Positions 12,808 through 29,889 of a stretch of 64,000 bases of DNA are shown piece after piece. The notes beneath the pieces were generated by a model that saw only the letters and a program-made list of their open reading frames with translations, made no database searches and was not told the origin of the DNA. This DNA is from Neocallimastix lanati (nom. inval.). Lineage: Eukaryota; Neocallimastigomycota; Neocallimastigomycetes; Neocallimastigales; Neocallimastigaceae. The stretch covers positions 291,001 to 355,000 of the forward strand of contig JACVTC010000088.1 of assembly GCA_016946835.1 (NCBI GenBank), in the 5' to 3' direction. The position numbers were made by a program, and so were the translations under genes. Position 1 is the stretch's first letter. The number at the start of each line of letters is the position of its first letter.

Positions 12808-13272
12808 TTTTAATTTATAACAAAAAAAAAAAAAAGCGTGACATGACAATACATATAAATGAAATATGTCATTAAACATAAATATTATATTTATATATAT
12901 TTACAAAATATATTTAAATTAATTTAATTTAAAAAAAATAAATATAGTAAAATAAAAAGTATATAATAATAATAATAATTATATATATATATATAATTTA
13001 TAGACTTTCCATAGAAAAAAAATACTTTTAATAAAATATTAAAGAAAAAACTTTAAAAATAATTTATTTTATTTTATTCTTAACTATCAGATAAAAAATT
13101 TTATCAATCTAGATAAAAATATAATATTATAATTAATACATAAAAGGTAAAAAATTAATTAAAAATTTGAATATAAATACCACAAAAATTATCATTAATG
13201 TACTTTTAAATTTTTTCAAAAAAAATTTTAAAAAATTTAAATTTTATTCAAATAATAATTAATAAAACAAAA
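11038..13272. other. AT-rich intergenic with AATAAATAAT tandem array
   Basis: Contains poly-A (11109-11148), a long array of TAATAAA-type units at about 11640-11780, poly-A at 12773-12805 and an ATC/ATCATC patch near 12504. The minus-strand open frame over 11602-11832 is only the translation of the array. No gene is recognised. Confidence 0.6.
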
Positions 13273-14757
13273 ATGTTAGAAGTACAACACGAAAATATCG
13301 TAAAGTCTCATAATCGTTCAATTCCTGATGATTATTTAAATCAATCATCAATATTATATGCTTCAAATCCACCTACTCTTATTCCATTGATAGGCATATC
13401 ATCAGATTCCGAGATAATATATGAAATAAATGTATCTGTACCTAAAGATAAAGCAATAGATTATGTTAATTGGTTAAGCATATTTACTAAAAAACAATGT
13501 CAAACAACACCAGGTAAATTTATATTAGATATAAATATAAATAGAGATAATTAATAGTAATAATAAAGATAATAATAATATTTTTATTATAGATAAAAAT
13601 AATAATTAAATAGTAATAAAGATAGTAAGATATAATAATAATAATAATAATAATAAAAGTAAATTATTATAATAGAGGGAAACATTAATATTATAACAAT
13701 AATAATAATAGATATAATATAGTATTATATAATTATAAAGATAATATAATAATATTATGAAAGTAATAGAAATAATGATAGAAATATATAATGTAATGAT
13801 GATAGAGACAATATAATAAAATAATAATATCATAATATTTTAATAATAGAATGTTTTAAAAATAGATATAATATAATAATAATAATATAGTGATGATATA
13901 GATAATATAAAAATACAATAATATTATAATAATAGTAGAGATGACGTAACAGTAATTTAATGATAATGTGTTAAAGTGATAATGTGGTAATATTATATTA
14001 TTAGAATAATAATGAGATAAACTATAACAATAATAAAGATAGAATAATAATATTTTATTATTATATTAATATAATAAGATAAAATAATAACAATATAATA
14101 AGGATAGAAATAATATAATAATAATTTAACAATGTTAAGGATAATGTGATATTAATAACAATAAAAAAATAATTAAATAATAATATAATAGTATAATAAT
14201 ATAATAATATAATAATACAATCAATAAATAATTAAATAATAATATGGTAATAAAATTAATTTTGATTAAATGTTATATTAAAAAGGTTTTACTCTTTGTA
14301 ATGTATTTAGTCAACCAAAGCCAGGTATATATATTTAAAATACTAATTTTATTAGTAATAATAAATATATTAATTTATATATTTTTAAATATTTTATAAT
14401 TTTTCAAAATATATAATAATATATAGCTGGTCTTCATTGGTTAAGTGAAGAAGGAGATTCAAAGGTATATACTATATAAATATTAAATTTTGAAAATTTT
14501 ATAAAGATATATTTAATGAATGAATAAAAAATATAATATTACTTTAATACAAATATATTAATATGTTTACCTTAATATAATATATATTTAAACAATAGTG
14601 CTATTTCACAATTCAATATCATATTTGTTCACAAGAATACCTTAAAGATTACTTAAAAAATGAACAAGCAAAAGTAGCAAAAACTGAAATTGATCGTTTC
14701 AAATATACCATTATTTCAAGAAGAGTTCTAAGAAACTTATTTAATACTTCAACATAG
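13273..14757 (+). CDS. DUF4286-like small protein
   Basis: Four exons, 13273-13513, 14286-14324, 14427-14464 and 14599-14757, total 477 nt and 158 aa in one frame. The core EIIYEINVSVPKDKAIDYVNWL, a Gly-Phe strand after it (PGFTLCNVF), CYFTIQYHICSQEYLKDYL and a final FKYTIISRRVLRNLF match the DUF4286 pattern (a ferredoxin-like fold of unknown function with IYEVNV, a GF block and a VQY strand). The first intron is 772 nt, long for this window, and is filled with degenerate AATAATAT repeats; the other two are about 100 to 135 nt. If intron 1 were not spliced the protein would stop at 13552. Function is unknown. Confidence 0.75.
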
Positions 14758-15023
14758 AATAAAACCTTTAAAAAAGAAAATTATTATAAATAAATATTTC
14801 ATAATTATGCTATCAATATAAAACTTTATACTATTTTTAAATATATAATAATAATAATGTAAAGCCTATAAAAATGAATTATTAAAATTTTAATATAAAT
14901 AATAAAATAATCACAAAAATTATATCTTATGAAAATTAATTATTTTATGTTGATTTTAATATATTCATTAAAATGTAAATATAAAAATTAAATAAACCAT
15001 ACTAAATGTAAAATAATAATATA

Positions 15024-15067
<44 letters not shown>

Positions 15068-16154
15068 GAGGTAGCATTTTATAATTAAAATAGTTAACTA
15101 ATATAATTATTAATTTTTCTATAATTTAGTATTAGTTTTATTTTAAATATATTTTATTAAGATCAATTATTTAGAACATATTTTTGTTTTTTACTTTTTT
15201 TTTTATTTTATTTTTTTGTGTCACATCTCCTATTTTATTTTAATTAAAAAAAAAAAAAAAAAAAAAATATGAAATAATTAACATATAAATATAAAAATAT
15301 AATCTGTATTATTTTAAATAAGAATAATAATTGTATTTATATTAAATTTTTATTAAATGAAAAAACAATTAATAATATTATTTTACTTTATAGTATAAAT
15401 ACAGATTGTAAATATTTTTAGAATTAATATTAAATATTTTAAAACTTTAAATACATTAAACTTTTTCGTACCAAAATCAAATTTAAATAAAAAATAATAT
15501 TATATATAATATATATATAATATTAAATTTGAGTTTTTTTTTTTTAAAATTAATTATAAATACTGGTAAATGTATATAATAATAATTATGATTAAAGATA
15601 TATTATATAATAAAATAAAAAATAAAATAAAATAAAAATAAAGAAAATAAAATATAACATCAATCTTCACTTTACATTATTTTTAATATAATTTTTATTT
15701 ATATTTAAAAATACACTTTATATAAATTTTTTTATATAAAAGTTAAATCAATATCAATATAAAGAATTTAAATTATTATATAGATATTTTATTTTTATTT
15801 CTTTTATATATGGGGATAAAATAATATTCTTCGTACTTATAAAAAAAAAAAAAAATAAAAAATATCTTTATATAAATGTTATTATTTTTGTTGTTATTAT
15901 TATTACTTTTAATATTACTATTACTATTATTATTACTATTATTATTACTATTACTTAATATTATTACTATTACTATATATAATGCTATTCCAAATTTAAA
16001 TTTATTTATATTATTATTATTATTATTACTCCATTTATTTGTAAAATAAATTCTTCTGTATAAAACTATAATCATTAAAATTCATTTTTTTTATAAATTT
16101 TATTTTTTATAAAAAGAAATATTTTTATTATTACTATTACTTACTATTACTATA

Positions 16155-16185
<31 letters not shown>

Positions 16186-16494
16186 GACATTTGTAAAATA
16201 AAATTTTTATATAAAACTATAATTTAAAATTTAATTTTTTTTATAATTTTTTTTTTATAGAAAGAAATAATTTAATATAGTAAAAAAAAAAGGAAATTAG
16301 AATGGTTTGGTGTATTATCCCTTTGTAGCATCAAAAATTATTCATTAAAATTTTATTACATTTTGATACATTACAATATTTTTATTTACAATATGAAATA
16401 TTATAAATTTAAATCTTGAAAATATATATATACAAAAGTATATTTATTAGATGTAATTTCCTTATTACTATATATATATAATTAAATCTTTTTT

Positions 16495-16537
<43 letters not shown>

Positions 16538-16876
16538 AAACATGAAAATATTTTTTATTATTATTAATATTTGAAATAAATGGTTGCATTATTCTAAAGC
16601 AATTTTTTTTTAAAAAAAATATAGAGGTAACTTAAAAATATTCCTTATAATAATATAAAATATAATTTTAAAATAAGCATTCTTTCTTTATTTCTTATAA
16701 TATTTTATAATATTCTTTTTATATATTCAATATAAATAAAGAATTAATTTTTAATAATATATTAACTATTTTCCTTTTTTGATACTGTATATATTTATAT
16801 AATATAATATAATATATGTTATGTAGAAAATTAATAATAATATTATTAATAATAAAATATAAAATATTTCACATAT

Positions 16877-16908
<32 letters not shown>

Positions 16909-16980
16909 ATACATAAAACTATCGAATACTAGAATTGCATTACAAATAATAGTAATAATATAAAAAAAAAAAAAAGCAAT
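14758..16980. other. AT-rich intergenic with ATT/ACT microsatellites
   Basis: Includes TA and poly-T runs (15021-15067), poly-A (15246-15267), a mixed TATTAC/ATT microsatellite at 15880-16030 with a related patch at 16125-16185, and poly-T (16500-16534). The section just upstream of the myosin start has CACACACA at 16875-16885 and A-runs. No gene is recognised; the minus-strand frame at 15776-16075 is repeat translation. Confidence 0.6.
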
Positions 16981-23081
<6,101 letters not shown>

Positions 23082-23104
23082 TAATTATTTTTTGATTTCG
23101 TTTT

Positions 23105-23136
<32 letters not shown>

Positions 23137-23247
23137 GTATATAATAATAGAAATATAATAAATAAATAAATTAATAGAAAAATAGAAAAAAAAAAAAAAA
23201 TAGAAAAAAAAAAAGTAAAAGAAATAAAAATTAATAATTAAAAAATA

Positions 23248-23291
<44 letters not shown>

Positions 23292-23750
23292 CATAATATA
23301 CATATACAAATAATTTCTTTTCTTTATAATATTTTATTTATATAAATTAGAAAAATAATAATATTATATTATTATTATTAATTAATTAATATTTTTTTAA
23401 AAAAAAAAAAAGTTTTATATATATATAAATTTTATAAGTAATAAAAATAAATTAATAAATAAATAAATAAATAAATAAATAATAAAAAAATATTAATAAA
23501 GTTTTTTTATTTAAATTTTTTTATTTTTATTTTTTTTTTTTTTATTTTTTTAATTTTATTTTATTTAGAAATGTGTGAATACTTATATACATACATGTAT
23601 GTATATATTTGAATGACTTTATATATATATATAGAAATAATTTAAAATGTACAAATATTTAATAATAATACATCAAGTTTTTATTAAATAATTCTATATC
23701 AACTGTCTATATATATATATAGTTTTTTTTTATTTTTAATTATTACATTG
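23082..23750. other. AT-rich intergenic
   Basis: Myosin 3' flank with poly-T (23108-23136), poly-A (~40, ending 23290), ATAAATAA runs at 23450-23480 and an ATACATACATGTATGTAT near-palindrome at 23588-23605. No gene is recognised. Confidence 0.6.
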
Positions 23751-23751
23751 G

Positions 23752-24344
23752 CATGACACAACTAGTGAAGAAATCCTTTGAACCTTCTTTACCAAATACC
23801 TTTTCTAGAATTGATGAAGAAGGGTTTCCTTCATTTATCATTCTATCACGAAAACTAGAAAGTTCTTTTAAATTATTTTTATCTATTGATGTTTCATTTC
23901 TTTATTATAAGCTTTAATAGAATTGACAATCATATCAGAAAGATTTTCATCCTCTTGAATAAGAGAATAAGAGGCTCTTTCCTTAACATACCAATTTGGT
24001 TTTTCTTGATATTCAGGTATATCGTTGTACAGATCCTTAACAGCTTCAAGATTTTTCATAGAAGGATGATTTGCAGTACAATCATAATATTCTATAAAAA
24101 TTGTTCTTTTTTTACCAAAAGTCATTATATCTATTAAAAGATAGGGTATAGAAACACCTTCACCCGGCATGAAAGAAGTGGTTAAAAGCTCCATATTAAA
24201 TAATTTTTTAGTATGCATGGTCATGAAATGACCAAAACCTGGAATTTTGTAACGTTTAGTATTAAATTTCATCAGACCGAACCATTTTGGATATGAAAAA
24301 TTGGTATAATTATCTTCAGGAATTTTTTCATATTGTTTATTCAT
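23752..24344 (-). pseudogene. Unrecognised single-exon ORF with one frameshift
   Basis: Starts at ATG 24342-24344 and stays open to a stop at 23883, coding 153 aa. The frame change near 23890-23896 (a missing base in a GAAA run would explain it) lets the reading continue in another frame as TSIDKNNLKELSSFRDRM, then FFTSCVMPM and TAA at 23752. The combined product would be near 200 aa. Notable stretches are MELLTTSFMPGEGVSIPYLL, KKRTIFIEYYDCT, PNWYVKERASYSLIQ and SSSILEKVFG. The tight, non-repetitive sequence and intronless structure look like a transferred bacterial gene (inference). I do not recognise the family; the fold order weakly recalls ferredoxin-dependent bilin reductases, which I would not assert. 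It ends about 200 bp from a copia element. Confidence 0.6.
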
Positions 24345-24461
24345 TAAAAAAAGTATTTGTTATAGTTTCTTTGATAGTACTTAAGTTCATTTTTAAAGAT
24401 AAATATATTTATTTATTTATTTATTTATTTTACTTAATTGTATAATGTAATGTAATGTTTA

Positions 24462-24492
<31 letters not shown>

Positions 24493-24543
24493 AATTTTAT
24501 TTTATTTCTGAATAATGATTTTTTTATTTTATTTAATAATAAC

Positions 24544-24867
24544 GAAGAAAATTTATATGAATTTATGTTTAATACATTGGATGACGAAACTAAATATAGT
24601 ATACTAGATTATAACTTTGAAAACAATCCAAGAAAACTATTAGATAAAATTTATGAAATATTAACAGAAATGAAATTTAATTATAAAGATAAGATTGAAA
24701 ATCATCTGAGCAAAATTGGTACAATTATTAGTAAACTTGAAGAATATGGTGTAAAATACACGTAATATGAACAAATAAAAATCATTATTAATACTTTACC
24801 TATGGATATTAAGAATGATATTAGAAATGATATATAAAAGAACAAAAGAAAACTTTTAGATAGTAGT
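24544..24867 (+). pseudogene. Copia gag fragment
   Basis: The frame around 24565 reads MFNTLDDETKYSILDY, then KIENHLSKIGTIISKLEE, a TAA at 24763-24765, YEQIKIIINTLPMDIKNDI and another TAA. The E-x-L-x-K-x-x-x-I-x-x-L-x-x-x-G spacing followed by a short ILxxLP block is the usual copia Gag (UBN2-like) pattern. No zinc knuckle is visible before the pol frame. Confidence 0.7.
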
Positions 24868-26910
24868 ATGTTAATTATTAAAATTATTAAATATAAACAA
24901 AAAGAATATTATGAAAATAAAAATAAGGATAATGTATTTTTATTAGATAATAATAATAATGTAACTAATAAAATTAATAAAGATAATTTTGAAAATTATA
25001 AGGATTATATAAATGTGTATTTAAATTATAATTTGTGTTTATTTTTGAATAAAAATGAAATGAAAGAAATTGAAATTGAAAATGAAAAATTAAGTAATAA
25101 TAATAATATTTTATGGATAGTAGATTTTGGAGCTACTAAATCAATTGTAGTTAATAAAAATATATTAACTAATATTAGAAAAGGTTTTCACAAAATTAAT
25201 TTAGCAGATAATACAAAAATAATTACTGAATTAATTGGTGATTATGTTGGATACATTAATAATATGAAAGTTATTTTCAAAGATGTTATAGTTTGTCCAG
25301 TTATTTTTTATAATGTAGTGTCAGTTAATGATATAATTAACAATAATTTGAATGTGAACTTCAGTAAAAATGAGTTAAATAATAATATAAAAAATATTTT
25401 TAATAACGAATCCAAAAATCTTATAATGGAATCAAAGGAAAATGGAAATTTATTTTTTATTAAAACTACCTTTTATGATCCAAATTTAAAGTCAATAGAT
25501 AAAAATACTAATAAAGAATCAGTAAATATTATTAAAGATGAAATTGATACTGGAAGTGAAATTAATTATTGTCATAAGGACTTAGAAAAGAAAATTATTC
25601 ATTATAGATTTGGACATCCTGGAAATTATAAACAAAAGCCATTAGAGAAAATGATAAAATCTATAAAAATATTATGTATATCTTGTTTTGAAGGGAAAGA
25701 AACAAAAAATCCAAATTATAAAAACAATAATAGAGCAGAAAAACCTTTTCAATTAATTCATATGGATTTAATAGGACCTATAAATGTCGAATCTAGAAAT
25801 GGTAATAAATATATTCTTGTTATTGTAGATGATTTTTCTAGATATTTATGGACACTTTATTTAAAAAATAAGAGTGAAACATGGAAAAAATATAGAGAAT
25901 TTATTATAAACATTAAAAAACATTATAACGAAGAAATTTATATTGTTCATTCAGATAACGGTACAGAATTTACATATAAAAACTTTGAAATTATTAATAA
26001 AATAGAAGGAATAAATCATATATATTCAATACCATATACTCCACAGATGAACGGAAGGGTTGAGAGAGTAAATAGATGTTTAATGCAAATTACTAGATGT
26101 TTATTATTTTCGAGTAAACTAAATCTTTACTTTTGGGAAGATGCTATGTCATATGCGACACTTTTGAGTAATATACAAATACATATTACTACTAAAGAAA
26201 TTCCATATAATTTAATAAATAAGAAAGAATATAATAATAATAAAATTAGAATATGGGGATGTAAAACTAAATTTTTAAAACTAAATGACACTATATTAAA
26301 TAAACTAGATACTAGGACTACAGATGGATACTGCATTGGTATGGACAAAAATAATTTTGGATACAAACTAATCACAAAAGATGGATACGTAACAATTAGA
26401 AAAGAAGCTTATTTCCAAGAAGAAGATATAATAAATAACAATAATGAATCAATAGATAATATATCATTTTGGGACGATAATGAAAGTAGTAATAAAGAAT
26501 ATGATAATAATGAAAACTTAAATAGTAATAATATAAAAATTTTAGATGATAATCACGATACAAATAACTTAGAAGATTTTGATAATAATAATAACAGTAA
26601 TGAATATGATTTTAGTGGAAAAAAACCAGTATTTAATTACAAAAAACATAAATTGAATATTTTAGATACTCAAGGAGAATTAATTAATGATAACTTAAAT
26701 AATAGGCTATTAAATGAATTAGATAATGGTTTATTAAAAATTGAAAATTTATACAATATTGAAATACAAAATTTTAATGAAAACAGAATTCCAAAAAATC
26801 TCAAGGAAGCCTTACAATCTAATGAGTCGGAAAAATGGATTAATGCTATTATGGAAGAATTAAATTCATTTAAAGAAAAGGAAGTTTATGAGGTTGTAAA
26901 AAACCATTAA
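24868..26910 (+). CDS. Copia pol ORF: protease, integrase and N-terminal RT linker
   Basis: A single 680-codon frame. The protease site reads WIVDFGATKS, where copia enzymes normally have D-[ST]-GA-[ST]; the Phe next to the catalytic Asp is unusual. The pre-integrase segment has HYRFGHPG and CISCFEGK, the HHCC remnant. The integrase core carries IHMDLIGPI, VHSDNGTEF and NGRVERVNR, so all three DDE acidic residues are present (roughly residues 298, 361 and 399). RIWGC and GYCIGM mark the C-terminal part. An Asn/Asp-rich linker follows, then WINAIMEELNSF, the entry to RT. The frame ends by a one-base loss in an A-run near 26900. Confidence 0.92.
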   Translation: MLIIKIIKYKQKEYYENKNKDNVFLLDNNNNVTNKINKDNFENYKDYINVYLNYNLCLFLNKNEMKEIEIENEKLSNNNNILWIVDFGATKSIVVNKNILTNIRKGFHKINLADNTKIITELIGDYVGYINNMKVIFKDVIVCPVIFYNVVSVNDIINNNLNVNFSKNELNNNIKNIFNNESKNLIMESKENGNLFFIKTTFYDPNLKSIDKNTNKESVNIIKDEIDTGSEINYCHKDLEKKIIHYRFGHPGNYKQKPLEKMIKSIKILCISCFEGKETKNPNYKNNNRAEKPFQLIHMDLIGPINVESRNGNKYILVIVDDFSRYLWTLYLKNKSETWKKYREFIINIKKHYNEEIYIVHSDNGTEFTYKNFEIINKIEGINHIYSIPYTPQMNGRVERVNRCLMQITRCLLFSSKLNLYFWEDAMSYATLLSNIQIHITTKEIPYNLINKKEYNNNKIRIWGCKTKFLKLNDTILNKLDTRTTDGYCIGMDKNNFGYKLITKDGYVTIRKEAYFQEEDIINNNNESIDNISFWDDNESSNKEYDNNENLNSNNIKILDDNHDTNNLEDFDNNNNSNEYDFSGKKPVFNYKKHKLNILDTQGELINDNLNNRLLNELDNGLLKIENLYNIEIQNFNENRIPKNLKEALQSNESEKWINAIMEELNSFKEKEVYEVVKNH

Positions 26911-27260
26911 ATAAAAATTTAGTTGAGTTCAGATGGGTATTTTGATATAAAGAGAAATGCTGAAGGAAAAATAATGAAATATAAGGCACGACTAGTAGCA
27001 AAGGGATATGTTCAAATTGAAGGTATAGATTATTATCTTACATATTCTCCTATTTTAAAAGCTGATACTATGAGATTATTTCTAAAATTGGCATCAATAA
27101 ATAATTAGGATATTTATCAACTAGACGTTAATTGTTCTCATTTAAATGCTAAATTGAACGAAGAAGTGTATTTAAAAATTCCAATGTATGATGAAGGTAA
27201 AGAAAAAGGTAAAGTATGGAAATTATTTCTAATTAAAATAACGAAATATATAAAATACTT
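26905..27260 (+). pseudogene. Copia reverse transcriptase N-terminal fragment
   Basis: Continuing in the shifted frame: EFRWVFDIKRNAEGK, KARLVAKGYVQIEGIDY, TYSPILKADTMRLFL, a TAG at 27107-27109 where the family has Trp, then IYQLDVNCSHLNAKLNEEVY with the first RT aspartate, and KVWKLFLIK. Similarity ends at about 27260; the catalytic YVDD block is missing. Confidence 0.88.
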
Positions 27261-27760
27261 TTTTAAAATTTATAATATCTTCTATGAAAAATAAGAAAAT
27301 AATTCTAAAACTTCATTTTATTTCTAATATTTATTTATTTTTTTATTTTTTTTTTCTTTATCAAAATATAATAAATATATAATTTAATTTAATTAATATA
27401 TATAAAATAGTATAAAAATTTGTATTATAATAGTTTATGCAAATGAAAATATATTTTTTAAAAAAATTATTAGAAATTTAAGAAGAAATTCATGTTTTTT
27501 ATAAAAAGTGAAACACAATAAATAATTAAAATATATATATATAAAATAAAAATATATATATATATATATAAATAAAAATTAAAAAAAAAAATTTTATACT
27601 TAGTATTTATTTTTTAATTAAAATGCCAAATCAATGAATATAAATATATAGAAATAAATTAATATTTAATTATATAAATATATATTTTTATCAATCAAAT
27701 CAAATATGTGAGAAATATATTAATAAAACAACATAAGTAATATTAAAAAATATTATTATG
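27261..27760. other. AT-rich intergenic
   Basis: A/T sequence with TATATA tracts between the truncated copia RT and the hairpin element. No gene is recognised. Confidence 0.6.
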
Positions 27761-27762
27761 GG

Positions 27763-27856
27763 GAGTTGAGAGCGCCGACGCCGTACTGGTATGGCAGTTA
27801 ATCATACACCCATATTACTATATGGGGAAGACTAAAGTCTTCAGTCTATAAAAAAA
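27763..27856 (+). other. Triple-hairpin element
   Basis: A GC-rich island in almost pure A/T. Three 7-bp stems with 2-4 base loops follow one another: GCCGTAC/GTATGGC with loop TG (27780-27795, one G-T pair), CCCATAT/ATATGGG with loop TACT (27809-27826) and GAAGACT/AGTCTTC with loop AA (27827-27842); the second and third abut. It ends CAGTCTATA before an A-run. Options are a mobile hairpin element, a non-coding RNA, or a decayed 5S rRNA (GAGCGCCGAC and GTACTGGTATGG recall the 5S 3' half). I cannot decide between them. Confidence 0.55.
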
Positions 27857-27921
27857 AAAAAAAAATTAAAAAATATTAAATCAGTTATTTAGTATTTTAT
27901 AATAATAAACGATTAATTATA

Positions 27922-27961
<40 letters not shown>

Positions 27962-28028
27962 TAATAATAATAATAATTATAATAAAAATAATAAAAAAAT
28001 AAAAAATGATAAAAGATTAAAAAGATGA

Positions 28029-28078
<50 letters not shown>

Positions 28079-28081
<3 letters not shown>

Positions 28082-28147
28082 ATAAAATAAAAAAAAAAAA
28101 AAAAAAAATCTATAAAATAAAAAAAAAAAAAAAAAAAATCTATAAAA

Positions 28148-28178
<31 letters not shown>

Positions 28179-28185
28179 ATAAAAT

Positions 28186-28216
<31 letters not shown>

Positions 28217-28262
28217 ATAAAATAAAAAAAAAAATAAAAAAAAAAAAAAAATCTATAAAATA
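28079..28262 (+). repeat. TCTATAAAATA(n) minisatellite, six copies
   Basis: TCTATAAAATA followed by 17-27 A residues recurs at 28079, 28109, 28139, 28176, 28214 and 28252 (periods 30, 30, 37, 38, 38). A poly-A run of about 50 precedes the first copy. The motif TCTATAAAA also forms the 3' end of the triple-hairpin element at 27845. Confidence 0.9.
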
Positions 28263-28854
28263 AAAAATAATGATAATAATTAATATTTATATATAATAAT
28301 TTAATTATTATGTTTAAAATTTAATAATAAAAATTAAAATTCGATATTTTTTTTTTTTTTTTAATTTTATTTTATTTTTATGTTTTTATAATTAAACTTA
28401 TATATTTATATTTATATTATTCTTTTTTATATAATTTATGAATTTCTTTATATTTATTTTGTTATATAATTTATGAAATTTAAAAGGTATATTTATGTAG
28501 GTTTAATTTATAATTAAAATATGATAGGATTATGTTAACTTTTGATATATATTATTTTATATGAAGTATATTTAATATATGAATAAATTTTTAATAATTT
28601 TTTTCTTCTCCATATTTTATCCATTATCTCTGTTTTATCATAATATATATATATTTTGTAATTTACTTTTTTCTTTATATATATATAAAACATATTATTA
28701 TTTTTAAAATCTTAATAAAATTTTAAAAATAATAATATATAAATAAAAAAAGTATAGGTATTAAATATATATATATATTCATTGATTATTTCTTAATGTC
28801 GTATATCTTATATGTCACCAATTTTTTTTTATTTTTTTTTATTTAATTTTTATC

Positions 28855-29883
28855 TTAAAATATTTTGTTTCTGTATAAAACAAATAAGGCTACGGCTATA
28901 CCAATAAGTATTATTATAGATACAACAGAAGCATAACGATTTATTTTTCTCCATTTGAATTCTTTTTCTGTAACAGGATGTAATGGAACAATAGAGGCGA
29001 ACCACCAAAATGGAAATAATACAAACCTTTTTTTTTTAATTATATTTAAAATAATAAAATATATATAAATACAATTAATACATATTCATTATATTTATTA
29101 TTAACTTTGTATTTAGAAATTTTTTTTAAAAAAAAAAAAAAAAAATAAAAATAAAAAATTTTTAATACTAACCCTATAATGAAAAATATCATTCCTGGTA
29201 CCATGCATTCTTTATCATTATCAACTAAATATGCGTTAACTTCATCATTTGTGGTAGGAAGGGTATACATCATTTTATTTTTAGTAGTTGTGGTATTTGT
29301 AGTTGTCATTGGAGGTGATTGGAAAGAAGATAATATACGTGAATTAGATGCTTCTGAAAAACCATATGATCTTGGTGGTTTTGGAACTCTGAATAAATTT
29401 ACAAAACTTTTTTCACTTTTTGAATATGTTGAATTATATTGCGAAGACACTACAGACATTGAACCTGAATCACCACCACGTCTAACTTGTAAAGCAACTT
29501 GGTCATATATATTTCTTACTTCTTCTTCTATAGCACTTGATGTAGCACTATTTCTTCTATTATTATCACTACTATATTTTCCTGTAGCCTAATTTATTTT
29601 AATAAAATATATTAGGTACATACATTTATTAGTAATGAATTCAATATATCATACAAATTAAAAATATTTTTAAAATTCACAATAGTATTTCTATCTTTTT
29701 TTTTTTTATTATTAAACTTACTATTTCTTTCCAACATTTTTCTAATTGTTGAGACATAGCTTTATTATTCATGGGTGCAGAACTATAAGTTCCACCGTAA
29801 CTATTTCTATACGTATTTCCATATTTTGAATCTGCATATATTTGTGGTGGATAATTTATTTTATTTTTCGGAGTGTAACTCAT
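28855..29883 (-). CDS. Small membrane protein with two C-terminal TM segments
   Basis: Three exons on the minus strand, 29722-29883, 29173-29588 and 28855-29026, sum to 750 nt and 249 aa. Splice sites are GTAAGT/TTAG and GTTAGT/AAAG. The N-terminal part is hydrophilic, Ser/Thr/Asn/Tyr-rich (MSYTPKNKINYPPQIY; PMTTTNTTTTKNK) and probably cytosolic. The C-terminal part is VPGMIFFIIGFVLFPFWWF, SIVPLHPVTEKEFKWRKINR and YASVVSIIILIGIAVALFVL, that is, two hydrophobic helices joined by a basic loop, ending RNKIF. The FWW hairpin followed by a W-R-K-x-N-R motif resembles a group of uncharacterised fungal membrane proteins as I remember it. No function is assigned. Confidence 0.8.
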
Positions 29884-29889
29884 TCTAAT

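Larger units (their letters stand above)
24544..27260 (+). mobile_element. Truncated Ty1/copia retrotransposon
   Basis: Gag-like, protease, integrase and the start of reverse transcriptase follow in copia order (PR-IN-RT). The RT is cut off shortly after the first catalytic block and RNase H and the 3' LTR are missing. No 5' LTR was recognised upstream of 24544; that flank is poly-T and ATTT repeats. Breaks: stops in the gag portion, one missing A before RT, and a TAG inside RT. Confidence 0.9.

Noticed and set aside
15776-16075. Minus-strand ORF with poly-Asn/Ser
   Set aside because: Direct translation of an ATT/ACT microsatellite.
28079-28262. CRISPR-like regular array
   Set aside because: The spacers are pure A-runs and the genome is eukaryotic; it is a minisatellite.
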